Positions 49,742-58,301 of a stretch of 64,000 bases of DNA are shown piece by piece. A program made the position numbers and the translations under genes. The first letter of the stretch is position 1. Each line of letters opens with the position of its first letter. The notes below the pieces were generated by a model. It worked only from the letters and a program-made list of their open reading frames with translations. It ran no database searches and was not told the DNA's origin. The stretch spans positions 434,001 through 498,000 of the forward strand of contig NZ_JBGOSH010000001.1 of NCBI RefSeq assembly GCF_041537925.1, written 5' to 3'. Source of the DNA: Ruegeria_C sp041537925. GTDB lineage: Bacteria > Pseudomonadota > Alphaproteobacteria > Rhodobacterales > Rhodobacteraceae.

Positions 49742-51241
49742 ATGCAGGAACTGTCCCACTTCATCAATGGTGCGTACGCCGCCGGAGCGTCCGGCCGTTT
49801 TGCCGATGTCTTCAACCCCGCCACCGGCGAAGTGCAATCGCGATGCCCGATGGCCAGCGTAGCCGAAACCACAGCCGCCATTGAAAACGCTGCCGCCGCG
49901 CAGCCTGAGTGGGGGGCCACCAACCCGCAGAAACGCGCGCGGGTGATGATGGCGATGGTCGGGCTGATGAACCGCGACATGGACAAGCTGGCCGAGGCGC
50001 TCAGCCGCGAGCACGGCAAGACCCTGCCCGACGCCAAGGGCGACCTGCAGCGCGGGCTCGAGGTGATCGAGTATTGCATCGGCGCACCGCAGATGCTGAA
50101 GGGCGAGTACACCGACAGCGCCGGTCCCGGCATCGACATGTACTCGATGCGCCAGCCGCTGGGCGTCGTAGCGTCGATCATGCCGTTCAACTTCCCCGCC
50201 ATGATGCCGCTCTGGCATGTGGGCCCCGCGCTGGCCTGCGGCAACGCCGTGGTGTTGAAACCCTCTGAGCGCGACCCCTCGGTGCCGCTGATGCTGGCTG
50301 AACTATTCGTCGAGGCCGGGCTGCCCAAGGGCGTGTTCCAGGTCGTCAACGGCGACAAAGAGGCGGTCGACACCCTGCTGGACAGCGAGATCATTCAGGG
50401 TGTCTCCTTTGTGGGGTCCACCCCGATCGCGCAGTATATCTACTCCCGCGCCACCGCGAACGGCAAACGCGCGCAGTGCTTTGGCGGCGCCAAGAACCAT
50501 ATGATCGTGATGCCGGATGCTGACATGGACCAGGCCGCCGACGCACTCGTAGGGGCCGGGTTCGGCGCCGCGGGCGAACGGTGCATGGCCGTTTCGGTTG
50601 CCGTTCCTGTGGGCGAGGACACCGCTGACGCCCTGATCGAGAAACTGGTGCCCCGCATCGAAAAGCTCAAGGTCGGCCCCTACACGTCAGGCGACGATGT
50701 CGATATGGGTCCGGTCGTGACCCGCGATGCGAAAGAGCGGATCATGGGCCTGATCCAGTCCGGCGTCGATCAGGGTGCAGAACTGGTGGTCGACAACCGC
50801 GATTTCAGCTTGCAAGGCTATGAGGACGGCTTCTTCGTCGGCCCGCACCTCTTCGACCGCGTGACCCCTGACATGGACATCTACAAGCAGGAGATCTTTG
50901 GCCCGGTCCTGTCCACCGTGCGCGCAGGCTCCTACGAAGAGGCCATCGGTCTGGCAATGGATCACGAATACGGCAACGGCACTGCCATCTACACCCGCGA
51001 TGGCGACACCGCCCGCGATTTCGCCAGCCGCATCAATATCGGCATGGTCGGCATCAACGTCCCGATCCCGGTGCCGCTGGCCTATCACACCTTCGGCGGC
51101 TGGAAAAAATCCATGTTCGGCGACCTCAACCAGCACGGGCCGGATTCGTTCAAGTTCTACACCCGCACCAAAACCGTCACCGCGCGCTGGCCCTCGGGCA
51201 TCAAAGAAGGCGGCGAATTCAACTTCAAAGCCATGGACTGA
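49742..51241 (+). CDS. mmsA: Methylmalonate-semialdehyde dehydrogenase (CoA-acylating)
   Basis: Oxidises methylmalonate (or malonate) semialdehyde to propionyl-CoA (acetyl-CoA) in valine, thymine or inositol catabolism. The 499-residue protein has the aldehyde dehydrogenase fold: FNFPAMMPLWHVGPALACGN (in part), FVGSTPIAQYIYS, and the nucleophile in GAAGERCMAVSVAV near residue 282, the form typical of this CoA-dependent subfamily. GGAGGAG lies upstream of the ATG. It ends at a stem-loop. Confidence 0.95.
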   Translation: MQELSHFINGAYAAGASGRFADVFNPATGEVQSRCPMASVAETTAAIENAAAAQPEWGATNPQKRARVMMAMVGLMNRDMDKLAEALSREHGKTLPDAKGDLQRGLEVIEYCIGAPQMLKGEYTDSAGPGIDMYSMRQPLGVVASIMPFNFPAMMPLWHVGPALACGNAVVLKPSERDPSVPLMLAELFVEAGLPKGVFQVVNGDKEAVDTLLDSEIIQGVSFVGSTPIAQYIYSRATANGKRAQCFGGAKNHMIVMPDADMDQAADALVGAGFGAAGERCMAVSVAVPVGEDTADALIEKLVPRIEKLKVGPYTSGDDVDMGPVVTRDAKERIMGLIQSGVDQGAELVVDNRDFSLQGYEDGFFVGPHLFDRVTPDMDIYKQEIFGPVLSTVRAGSYEEAIGLAMDHEYGNGTAIYTRDGDTARDFASRINIGMVGINVPIPVPLAYHTFGGWKKSMFGDLNQHGPDSFKFYTRTKTVTARWPSGIKEGGEFNFKAMD

Positions 51242-51254
51242 CGTAACGACATCT

Positions 51255-51279
51255 GCTGCCCGGCCCCCTGCCGGGCAGC
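51255..51279 (+). terminator. Stem-loop after mmsA
   Basis: A 10-bp perfect stem (51255-51264 with 51270-51279) with a 5-nt loop, 13 nt after the mmsA stop. The following T content is weak (AATCACAGTCTTTTC), so efficiency is uncertain. Confidence 0.65.
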
Positions 51280-51355
51280 AATCACAGTCTTTTCATCTGC
51301 CCCCTCTGGTCAGACGCCGCGCGAGCCCCTATTTTCTGCGCGAAGAATTGAGCAG

Positions 51356-51970
51356 ATGATGGAGGCAACTTTGCCGAACTCCCGGATCACCCGCCGCGGC
51401 GCCCTGCTGGGCGTTGCCGCCACCCTCGCAACCCCGGCCCTTGTGCGCGCCCAAAGCAGCGACGCCTTCCCGCAGACCGAACAACCCATCAGCGCGCAAG
51501 TGCCGGTGAACCGCAACGTCTCGTCCTTCCGCCGCCAGAACTGGCAGGACCATTTCGACACGCTGGGCAAGGGTGCGCTGCTGGCCGACATTACCAGCCG
51601 CGCGGTGCACTATTGGGGACCCGATGGCGAATATCGCCTTTTCCCCTCTTCGGTCCCGATGAGCGAGGAACTGACCAAGCGCGGCTATACAAAAGTGGTG
51701 CGCAAGACCGAGTTCCCAAGCTGGACCCCCACATCCAACATGCGCGAACGCGACCCGACTCTGCCGGTTCGGATAGAAGGCGGCGATCCCGGCAATCCAC
51801 TGGGCACCCGCGCCATGTACCTGGACTGGCCCGCCTATCTGGTACACGGCACCCACGACACCCGCAAAATCGGACGGATGAGTTCATCCGGCTGCATCGG
51901 CCTCTATAACGAGCACGTGGAACAACTCTATCCGCTGGTCCAGATCGGCACTCAGGTGCGCCTGATCTGA
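51356..51970 (+). CDS. L,D-transpeptidase (YkuD family), Tat-exported
   Basis: A 204-residue periplasmic enzyme that forms 3-3 crosslinks or attaches proteins to peptidoglycan. A twin-arginine signal (ITRRGALLGVAATLATPALV) is followed by the YkuD domain. Catalytic residues: His in YLVHGTHDTRK and the cysteine in MSSSGCIGLYNEHV. SSGCIGL stands where SHGCIRL is common; the conserved Arg is replaced by Gly, but the cysteine is kept. Two adjacent ATGs (51356, 51359) are possible starts. Confidence 0.88.
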   Translation: MMEATLPNSRITRRGALLGVAATLATPALVRAQSSDAFPQTEQPISAQVPVNRNVSSFRRQNWQDHFDTLGKGALLADITSRAVHYWGPDGEYRLFPSSVPMSEELTKRGYTKVVRKTEFPSWTPTSNMRERDPTLPVRIEGGDPGNPLGTRAMYLDWPAYLVHGTHDTRKIGRMSSSGCIGLYNEHVEQLYPLVQIGTQVRLI

Positions 51971-52085
51971 GGCGCATCATCCGATAGGAACGCACTCGGG
52001 TCTGGGGCAACGCCCCAGCGCCTGCATGGCGTGAATGCAAACAAAAAATGCATGCCGCAGGCGTTCCTTTCCGGAAAAAACCCGC

Positions 52086-52937
52086 TCAGCGTTTGCGCAC
52101 CCACAAGCTCTGTGCCCGTCCACCTTGCAGAAACGGCAGCGCCTGCGTCGCGTCGGGGCGGTCCTGCTGTAGGTAGTACCCGGGCCAGAGCATCTCATAC
52201 CCGCCGCCCTGCAACAGCACATGCAGCATGTATTGCTCGCCCCAGGACGGGCAGTCATAGAAAAACCGTTTGGGGTATTCATAGGGCAGGAAAACATCAT
52301 GCACATGGATCACCACACCCGGGGCCAGCTGCGGAATGATGTTGCAGAACAGATGTGCTACATCATTTCCAAGTCGCACCTGATGGCTGGAATCGATGAA
52401 CAGCACATCGCCCGCCCCAAGCGTTGAGAACAGCACCGGATCGACCTCTTCCACCCGCTTCTGCTCGAACGCATCCACCACATGGGCGATATCGGCACGC
52501 GGATAGGGATCGATGGCGGTGATCTGTGTCTGCAACCCGCCATCCAGCGCTGCCTGCCGAGTTACACGGGTGGAATTGCCGCAGCCCACTTCGATCACCC
52601 GTGACGGCGCATAGCGGCGGATCATCAGATAGAGCGCATCCGCATCCGGGCGGTCGTAATAGCCGTTCATGGGCAGATAACCGGTCTGGTTCCGCCCCGG
52701 ATCCTGCAGCGCGTGCAGGCTCTCGGCATGGGTCTCATATTCCGCCACCAGAGGCGCGATATCGAACCCTTCCATCCCCGGAGACAAGGCATAGGCGGGC
52801 CGCTTCAGCCCTCCGCGCCGCTCGAAACCCACAAGCCGCTCGCGTTCGGCCATCTCGTCCATTCGATCGATGAGCTTGACATCAAACGGATCAAGCAACG
52901 CATTGAGTTTCGGGAATTTCCGCTTTTTCTGTTTCAC
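52086..52937 (-). CDS. Class I SAM-dependent methyltransferase-like protein
   Basis: A 283-residue protein with a Rossmann-type methyltransferase core: VIEVGCGNSTRVTRQAAL (SAM motif I), AIDPYPRADIAH, DVLFIDSSHQVRLGND and VHDVFLPYEYPKRF, with a C-terminal WGEQYMLHVLLQ. This is the Methyltransf_24-like group. GTG 52937 is chosen because AGGAG lies 5 nt upstream; an in-frame TTG start at 53006 has no such site. Substrate unknown, possibly sugar or cell-surface related. It borders the decayed region. Confidence 0.8.
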   Translation of the reverse strand: MKQKKRKFPKLNALLDPFDVKLIDRMDEMAERERLVGFERRGGLKRPAYALSPGMEGFDIAPLVAEYETHAESLHALQDPGRNQTGYLPMNGYYDRPDADALYLMIRRYAPSRVIEVGCGNSTRVTRQAALDGGLQTQITAIDPYPRADIAHVVDAFEQKRVEEVDPVLFSTLGAGDVLFIDSSHQVRLGNDVAHLFCNIIPQLAPGVVIHVHDVFLPYEYPKRFFYDCPSWGEQYMLHVLLQGGGYEMLWPGYYLQQDRPDATQALPFLQGGRAQSLWVRKR

Positions 52938-53499
52938 GCCCGCTCCTGATCCTGATCCTGCACGTTTCCGGCTCAATAGCGGGATTTGCCGGAAGTTCAA
53001 ACCCAAGCTGCACAGTGCCGCAGGCGCATCCAGCGATCAACAATTCGCAACGCATCAGATATCCCGGCAAAATGACCTGAATCTGGCTTTCAACTTCGTT
53101 TCATTCCCTCTGTCTTCAAGATTGATCGATTTCAGTTTCCAGTACCACTAAAGGTATTCGGCAAAGGCCGGTTGCGCCTTCGCCGCTTGGGCAAACGCGC
53201 CCATCGACCTGATCGGGATCAAACGACATCAAAGCGCTTTCTCAATTCCAGCGCTCTGCCATACGGTCGGCCCACCAGAAAGAACCGGCATATGACCGAC
53301 GAAAAAGCAAACCATTGGGACCAAGCGGGCTTGAAATGTTCACAAGACTCATCTTGGACGCGGCCGCAGATTGCCGGTACCTTGGCGCGCTGCAGGCTCC
53401 TGCCGCTGGGTTAGAGGCGAATGACGGGCTGGCGGTTCGGTTGTCGTTCCGCCTTGGCCACCTTAAATGCGTTCTGAGCGATCGGGCGCAAGCGGGACA
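52938..53499. other. Gene-poor stretch upstream of the methyltransferase
   Basis: No convincing gene here. Short frames exist on both strands, including a plus-strand frame from 53315, but none has a recognisable family or good ribosome site. The sequence looks less GC-rich than its neighbours. It probably contains the methyltransferase promoter and the decayed tail of the phosphotransferase pseudogene. Confidence 0.5.
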
Positions 53500-54548
53500 A
53501 GGTCCGTTGTTTCGCGTCCGGGCGCGCCTCCTAGTCCATCGGAACATGCAGAAGGGTCGCCAGAATGTGCACATAAAGCAGGCCGGATCCTCTTTCCCCA
53601 CCAGAGTTTAGCCACAAAAAAACGCATCCAACGCGTTCTCGGGAACAACCTACCCCGGCTCCAGCCCCTGCACACAGCGCAGGATCGTCGTGAAGTCCAG
53701 AAGCATCTAGGCAATGTCGTGGCCAACCGGCGCGGATTGACTTTTCGAGATATCGGTCCCCCCCAACTGCCAACCATCAAAGATCAGGTTGCGCATATGG
53801 AAATCCCCATGCTGGATGGCGGATACGGTGTCTTGCCCCTCGTAGTCAGGCGCCCGCTCGAATAGCGTATCGAACCCGCTCAGAAGCAGTTGCCTGGCAA
53901 CGACCTTCGTTTTGCCCAAGATGATCCTGTCCCGCAGATCGCCACAAAACCGTAGCGTATTTCTTAGGTTGAAAACCCCGCGAGGCCTCGAATTTGGTGC
54001 GATGAAAGGCGTCAAGCCATTGCCAAGTGAGCCTAAGCAGAGCCAGTTGCTGATCAGGCGTGGTGCAAGCGTCTCTCAATGTTCAGAGACGGGGCGACCA
54101 ATGACGTATTGCATCAGGCTCGCCTGATTATAAGCGTCCAGAAATACTGGATTCGGAAGCGTCAACTGACTGGAATGCGCAAAGGCGTCGATAGCCTGCG
54201 CGTGGGCAGAGTATTTGGATGCAAACCGGTCCGGTGCATTCGGGCACAGCTGAAACTTGTAGGCGTAGGGACCACAATCGGGGTGTTCCACGGCATAGCT
54301 TATACGAGAGTTGGGCACCGTCACGCCGTGCAAGACGCTCCGTTTGCCACCCCGGTTGCAGGCAGATCGGCACCTTCAATAACCTGATACCGAGCCTGCA
54401 TCGCCGGTGTTTTCAACGCCGCATCATGCCTGAGCAACAAGTCAAATTCGGGATCGGTCAACACTCTGCCGGCTTTGCCAATGTGAACCTCCGCCCACCA
54501 CCATAATGAAGTGCAATTGAACCGGCAGGCGAAAGGCGTTTCCGACAT
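53500..54548 (-). pseudogene. Decayed phosphotransferase (APH-like kinase fold)
   Basis: Protein-like sequence continues through three frames on the minus strand. It starts near 54548 (MSETPFACRFNCTSLWWWAE), shifts near 54330 (continuing NSRISYAVEHPDCGPYAYKF and ending MQYVIGRPVSEH with a stop), shifts near 54079 (TWQWLDAFHRTKFEASRG) and again near 53970. There it has TVSAIQHGDFHMRNLIFDG, the HGDxHxxN catalytic loop of aminoglycoside-phosphotransferase-like kinases, then SAPVGHDIA. A TAG follows at 53707; the same frame then reads MLLDFTTILRCVQG and meets two more stops. At least three frameshifts and three stops make it non-functional. The coordinates of the tail are approximate. Confidence 0.75.
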
Positions 54549-54591
54549 AATCGCCCGTACAACAGCCGCGCGGTCGATCCGGAGTGGCGGA

Positions 54592-55857
54592 TTACAGGAG
54601 GCTCTGTGGCCCTAACAGCGACCCTTCGGCGCGGCGTAGGAATGGGCGGGCGGCAGAGCTCGCCTTGCCACAGGCCAATTCCGGGAACATACCTATAAGT
54701 TCCTCAAAACAGGCGCGGTCGGCCTTCAGGATATGTGCACCCGCGTAAAAGCTTTCCATCGGAACATTCTCGCAGAACACGATCTCGTGCCGGTCAAACA
54801 TCAAGTGAACATAGGTAACCTGATCGCATGGCGCGCTGTGAATGCGGTCTCCGTCGCACAGATGCCGGGCAGCACAGAGCACTTCGGGGGCATGAAAAAG
54901 CAACTCGCAGCGCCAGCCCGAAAGCAGCACCCGATGCTGGGGCGAGACTCGGATCGGTCGGTCATTGCCGATCGCACCAGGTGCAAAACGCACGGGTGCG
55001 TGTCGACCCCGACCCGGCACGCAGCACCTGCCGATCCAGCGGATCGGTTGCGGGCCGTGATCGAGCGTTTCGACATGATCGCCCACGGACAGCGTTTCAA
55101 TCGCGCATTCGCCGTGCAGAGTTCGGATCAGCGTCCCTTCTGTAAAACAGGCAATCTCGACATTCTCGACGTTCTGATAGGTGAAGCTGTTGCCGTTCGA
55201 CATCGTGACGGTGCCGTCGTTGGCGCCGGGAGAAGACGGCGTGACGGTAGAGCCCCATGGAACGATAAGCGTGTCACTACCATTGCCGCCATCCACGAAA
55301 TCGGTGTTCAGCCCGGCATGGATCTCATCGCGCCCGCCGCCACCAAGTAGGCTGCCTGCACCATCTTCGGCAAAAAGCGTGTCGCGCCCGCCTCCGCCCC
55401 GGAGGGTGTTGTTGCCGCCCGATCCGCCGCGCAGAACGTCGTTGCCCTGACGCCCAAAGATATTGTTATCGCCCGATCCGCCCTGCAGCGTGTCATTGCC
55501 GCGCCCGCCATCGAGCCTGCCGCCGAGACTGCCATCATCGGTGAACGTGTCATCGCCCCGCCCCCCGGTATATCCCCCGGCATTCAGCCCGACAGACCCG
55601 CTGACATTGCTGTCATTGTCGTTGCCGGTATATTCGACGAACTGGCTGAAAGATCCCGCCGCGATATCGGCATTGGTATAGGTGGTGACAGCGGTGGTAT
55701 TGGTGTTTGTAAAGGTGATCGAGCTTCCGGTCATGGTGACTTGGAACGCGTCGCTGATGCCTGAGACGTCGATGGTGCTATCCGGCCCTATATCAAGCGC
55801 CGCCCAGAAGGCCGCATTGTTGATATCGGCGTTGGTCAGGGTAAGGAAAACAGGCAT
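54592..55857 (-). CDS. RTX-repeat and Hint-domain protein
   Basis: A 421-residue protein. The N-terminal ~95 residues are Thr/Asn-rich and beta-like. Residues ~97-195 hold calcium-binding RTX nonapeptides (GGRGDDTFT, GGRGNDTLQ, GRQGNDVLR, GGGGRDTLF). From ~237 a Hint domain (Hint_2 type) starts with the expected cysteine in IACFTEGTLIRT, and has SVGDHVETLDHGPQPIRWIG and PIRVSPQHRVLLSGW. Hint domains can self-cleave, so the RTX part may be released; no splicing-competent C-terminal Asn is clear. No Sec signal; type I secretion is likely but no exporter is nearby. ATG 55857 is used. Confidence 0.82.
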   Translation of the reverse strand: MPVFLTLTNADINNAAFWAALDIGPDSTIDVSGISDAFQVTMTGSSITFTNTNTTAVTTYTNADIAAGSFSQFVEYTGNDNDSNVSGSVGLNAGGYTGGRGDDTFTDDGSLGGRLDGGRGNDTLQGGSGDNNIFGRQGNDVLRGGSGGNNTLRGGGGRDTLFAEDGAGSLLGGGGRDEIHAGLNTDFVDGGNGSDTLIVPWGSTVTPSSPGANDGTVTMSNGNSFTYQNVENVEIACFTEGTLIRTLHGECAIETLSVGDHVETLDHGPQPIRWIGRCCVPGRGRHAPVRFAPGAIGNDRPIRVSPQHRVLLSGWRCELLFHAPEVLCAARHLCDGDRIHSAPCDQVTYVHLMFDRHEIVFCENVPMESFYAGAHILKADRACFEELIGMFPELACGKASSAARPFLRRAEGSLLGPQSLL

Positions 55858-55989
55858 CGCGCGTCCCAAAAAGCAAATTAAAGTTGCCAGAAACAACTTA
55901 CCGATACGTTAGCAAGCTCTTGGGGCTGACGCTACCGACAGGATAGAAACGGCCTCGACTGGTGGATCTTGAGCAACGGGGAGAACGCC

Positions 55990-56862
55990 TTATGCCTGTC
56001 CCCTAAACAGCCGTGTGGACGAGAACATCGCCTCCAACTCCTCGATCCGTTCCTTGCTCTGCTCCCAGCGGGCATCCTGCACCTCGGCGATCAGCGCCTC
56101 AACGATCAGCATGAGCGCGATGGTGCTGTCCCAACTGGACGGCGCCTCGACCAGAGAGTTGAACGTATAACGGGCCGAGCGCGCGATGGGCGATCCCCAT
56201 TGGTCGGTGAACAGCACCACCGTAACCCCGCGATCCGAGGCGATCTGCGCCAGTTTGGCAAGATGCGCCTCATACCGGCGAATGTCGAAGATCACCAGGA
56301 CCGAGGCTTCGTCCATATCCAGCAGGTATTGCGGCCAGACATTGGCGGAATTACCCAGCATGGTCACATTGGGCCGGATGATCTGCATGTGGTTATAGAA
56401 GTAATCGGCATTGGACCGCGTGATGCGCCCGCCCACCACGTAAAGCGGACGCGCTGTATCGGCGAGCAGCCTGGCCACCGCGTCAAACATGCCCGTGTCG
56501 ATCCGGTCGAGCGTATGGCGCATATTGGTCCAGGCGGCCTGGGCGAACCGTGTCAGCGGGTGCTCGGCCCCCTCATCCACCACCCAGGCGTCGCGCTTGG
56601 CGATGGGTTTCTTGATCTGTGCCGCTACCTCGTCGCGCAAGGCGTCCTGCAGCGCCGGAAAGCCGTCGAAACCCAGCTTGCGCGCCATCCGGATCACTGT
56701 CGGGGTCGAGACGCTGGCGGCGTTGGCAAGCTTGGTGATCGATTGCAGCCCACCCATCGGATAGTCCTGCAGCAGGATCGAGGCAAGCTGGCGCTCGGAG
56801 GGTGTCAGCGCCTCCATCTCTTCCTGGATCAACTGCTTGACGAGCTTTGTGGTCGGGGTCAC
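55990..56862 (-). CDS. RpiR-family transcriptional regulator
   Basis: A 290-residue regulator with an N-terminal HTH_6 domain (ALTPSERQLASILLQDYP, ITKLANAASVSTPTVIRMAR) and a C-terminal SIS-like sugar-phosphate-isomerase domain (RPLYVVGGRITRSNADYF, VLVIFDIRRYEAHL). It starts with GTG 56862 and diverges from the amidohydrolase gene. Repeated TGTA-N8-TACA sites lie between, so it probably controls both directions. In Roseobacters such RpiR genes sit beside amino acid or amine uptake loci; the SIS ligand is unknown. Confidence 0.88.
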   Translation of the reverse strand: MTPTTKLVKQLIQEEMEALTPSERQLASILLQDYPMGGLQSITKLANAASVSTPTVIRMARKLGFDGFPALQDALRDEVAAQIKKPIAKRDAWVVDEGAEHPLTRFAQAAWTNMRHTLDRIDTGMFDAVARLLADTARPLYVVGGRITRSNADYFYNHMQIIRPNVTMLGNSANVWPQYLLDMDEASVLVIFDIRRYEAHLAKLAQIASDRGVTVVLFTDQWGSPIARSARYTFNSLVEAPSSWDSTIALMLIVEALIAEVQDARWEQSKERIEELEAMFSSTRLFRGQA

Positions 56863-56875
56863 GGGCGGGTGTCCT

Positions 56876-56964
56876 GATTACGATCGCTACAGCCTATGCA
56901 GTTTTGTAATCATGTCTACAGAAATATTGTTGACAGCCAGCGCAAAGCTGTAACCAATGCTACA
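56876..56964. promoter_or_regulatory. RpiR operators: TGTA-N8-TACA sites
   Basis: Two full inverted repeats, TGTAATCATGTCTACA (56905-56920) and TGTAACCAATGCTACA (56949-56964), and a half-matching copy GATTACGATCGCTACA (56876-56891), lie between the divergent genes. The second full site covers the first possible start codon (ATG 56957) of the amidohydrolase. Confidence 0.65.
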
Positions 56965-57751
56965 CATGGCAATCGATCCCGAGTCACCCCTACTGTCCGC
57001 GCTGGAAGCTCCGGCGGCGCGCGTGCTGAACGCGCAAGGCACCGGTGCTGCCGTTCTGGTATGCGAACACGCCAGCCGGTTCATCCCGGCGGTGCTGGAT
57101 CGGCTGAGGCTGGACGGGGAAGTGACACAGTCCCACGCGGCCTGGGATATCGGGGCGATGGAACTTGCGGTAGAGCTGATGGGCGCACTGGATGCGCCTT
57201 TGGTCCATTCGCGGGTAAGCCGGTTGGTCTATGACTGCAACCGCCCGCCCGAGGTCGACAGTGCCGTTCCGGCGCGCAGCGAACGGTTCGACATACCGGG
57301 CAATCAGGGGCTGAGCGCGGCGCATCACGGGCAGCGGGTGCGCGATGTCTATATGCCGTTCCGCGACCTTCTGGCCGAGGTCCTGACCGCGCGCGCAGAA
57401 CCGCCTCTGGTCATCACAATTCACAGTTTTACGCCTGTTTACAATGGCGTATATCGCAACACTGAACTTGGCATCCTGCATGATACGGATGACCGGGCGG
57501 CGCAGGCTCTGTTGAATGCATCCGCCGATTGCGGGCTGCGCGTGGCGTTGAACGAGCCGTACTCCGCCCGCGACGGCGTGACCCATACATTGCGCGAGCA
57601 TGCAGTTTCACGCGGGCTGCACAACGTGATGCTAGAGGTGCGGAACGATCTGGTCGACACGCCCCAGGGTGTGAACCGGATCGCCGGGCTGCTGTCACCG
57701 ATGTTGGCCGATCTGGCCAGGGACCTTTCAACAGCGGCGGTGGCGTCATGA
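56957..57751 (+). CDS. N-formylglutamate amidohydrolase family protein
   Basis: A 264-residue zinc-dependent amidohydrolase. Family blocks: VLVCEHASRFIPAVL near 35-45, SRLVYDCNRPPE, LVITIHSFTPVYNGVYR and NEPYSARDGVTHTLREHA. N-formylglutamate amidohydrolase (HutG) ends some histidine pathways, but no other hut gene is present; hydrolysis of another N-acyl or gamma-glutamyl compound in this locus is possible. ATG 56966 is a second start that avoids the operator. It leads the TRAP operon, 4 bp before the next gene. Confidence 0.85.
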   Translation: MLHMAIDPESPLLSALEAPAARVLNAQGTGAAVLVCEHASRFIPAVLDRLRLDGEVTQSHAAWDIGAMELAVELMGALDAPLVHSRVSRLVYDCNRPPEVDSAVPARSERFDIPGNQGLSAAHHGQRVRDVYMPFRDLLAEVLTARAEPPLVITIHSFTPVYNGVYRNTELGILHDTDDRAAQALLNASADCGLRVALNEPYSARDGVTHTLREHAVSRGLHNVMLEVRNDLVDTPQGVNRIAGLLSPMLADLARDLSTAAVAS

Positions 57752-57755
57752 TCGG

Positions 57756-58301
57756 GTGCACCATGATCAAGGGTCCGGAGGTTTGAATTTTCTCAGGGGA
57801 TATGTTCGTGTCGTCGATCGGCTGAACCTCTGGATCGGGCGGGTTGTGATGTATGGCATCTTTGTCATGATGGGCATCCTGCTCTGGTCGTCGATCTCGA
57901 AGACCTTTTTTCTGCCCTCGCTCTGGACGCTGGAAATGGCGCAGTTTGCCATGGTGGCCTATTACGTGCTGGGCGGTCCTTACTCGATCCAGATGGGCAG
58001 CAATGTGCGGATGGACCTGCTCTATGGCGAGTGGTCGAACCGGCGCAAGGCGTGGACCGATGCGATCACCGTCCTGTTCCTGATCATCTATCTGATCGTC
58101 ATGCTCTATGGCGGCTACGACTCTCTCAGTTATTCGCTGCAATATGGCGAGCGCAGCCCGACCGCCTGGCGGCCGTATCTGTGGCCGATCAAGTCGATCA
58201 TGATCGTGGGGCTGTTCCTGATGCTGCTGCAGGCAGCGTCGGAACTGTTCAAGGACATCCTGCGCCTGAAGGGCGACGACATCCCGCGCGAGGTGATCTG
58301 A
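57756..58301 (+). CDS. TRAP transporter small permease (DctQ-type)
   Basis: A 181-residue membrane protein with about four helices (VVMYGIFVMMGILLW; MAQFAMVAYYVLGG; AITVLFLIIYLIVMLY; IKSIMIVGLFLMLLQ), and the family's GSNVRMDLLYGEWSNRR near 81-96. It links the large permease and the periplasmic binding protein. The start is uncertain: GTG 57756 or a TTG at 57783 that sits right after a GGAGG. Its stop overlaps the next gene's ATG (TGATG). Confidence 0.88.
   Translation: MHHDQGSGGLNFLRGYVRVVDRLNLWIGRVVMYGIFVMMGILLWSSISKTFFLPSLWTLEMAQFAMVAYYVLGGPYSIQMGSNVRMDLLYGEWSNRRKAWTDAITVLFLIIYLIVMLYGGYDSLSYSLQYGERSPTAWRPYLWPIKSIMIVGLFLMLLQAASELFKDILRLKGDDIPREVI

Noticed and set aside
53463..53780. A minus-strand frame of 105 codons as a separate gene
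   Set aside because: It overlaps the phosphotransferase pseudogene in another frame and has arginine-rich out-of-frame composition.
55300..55560. Short repeated DNA units that might be a repeat array
   Set aside because: They are the coding repeats of calcium-binding RTX nonapeptides in the Hint protein, not CRISPR or tandem non-coding repeats.
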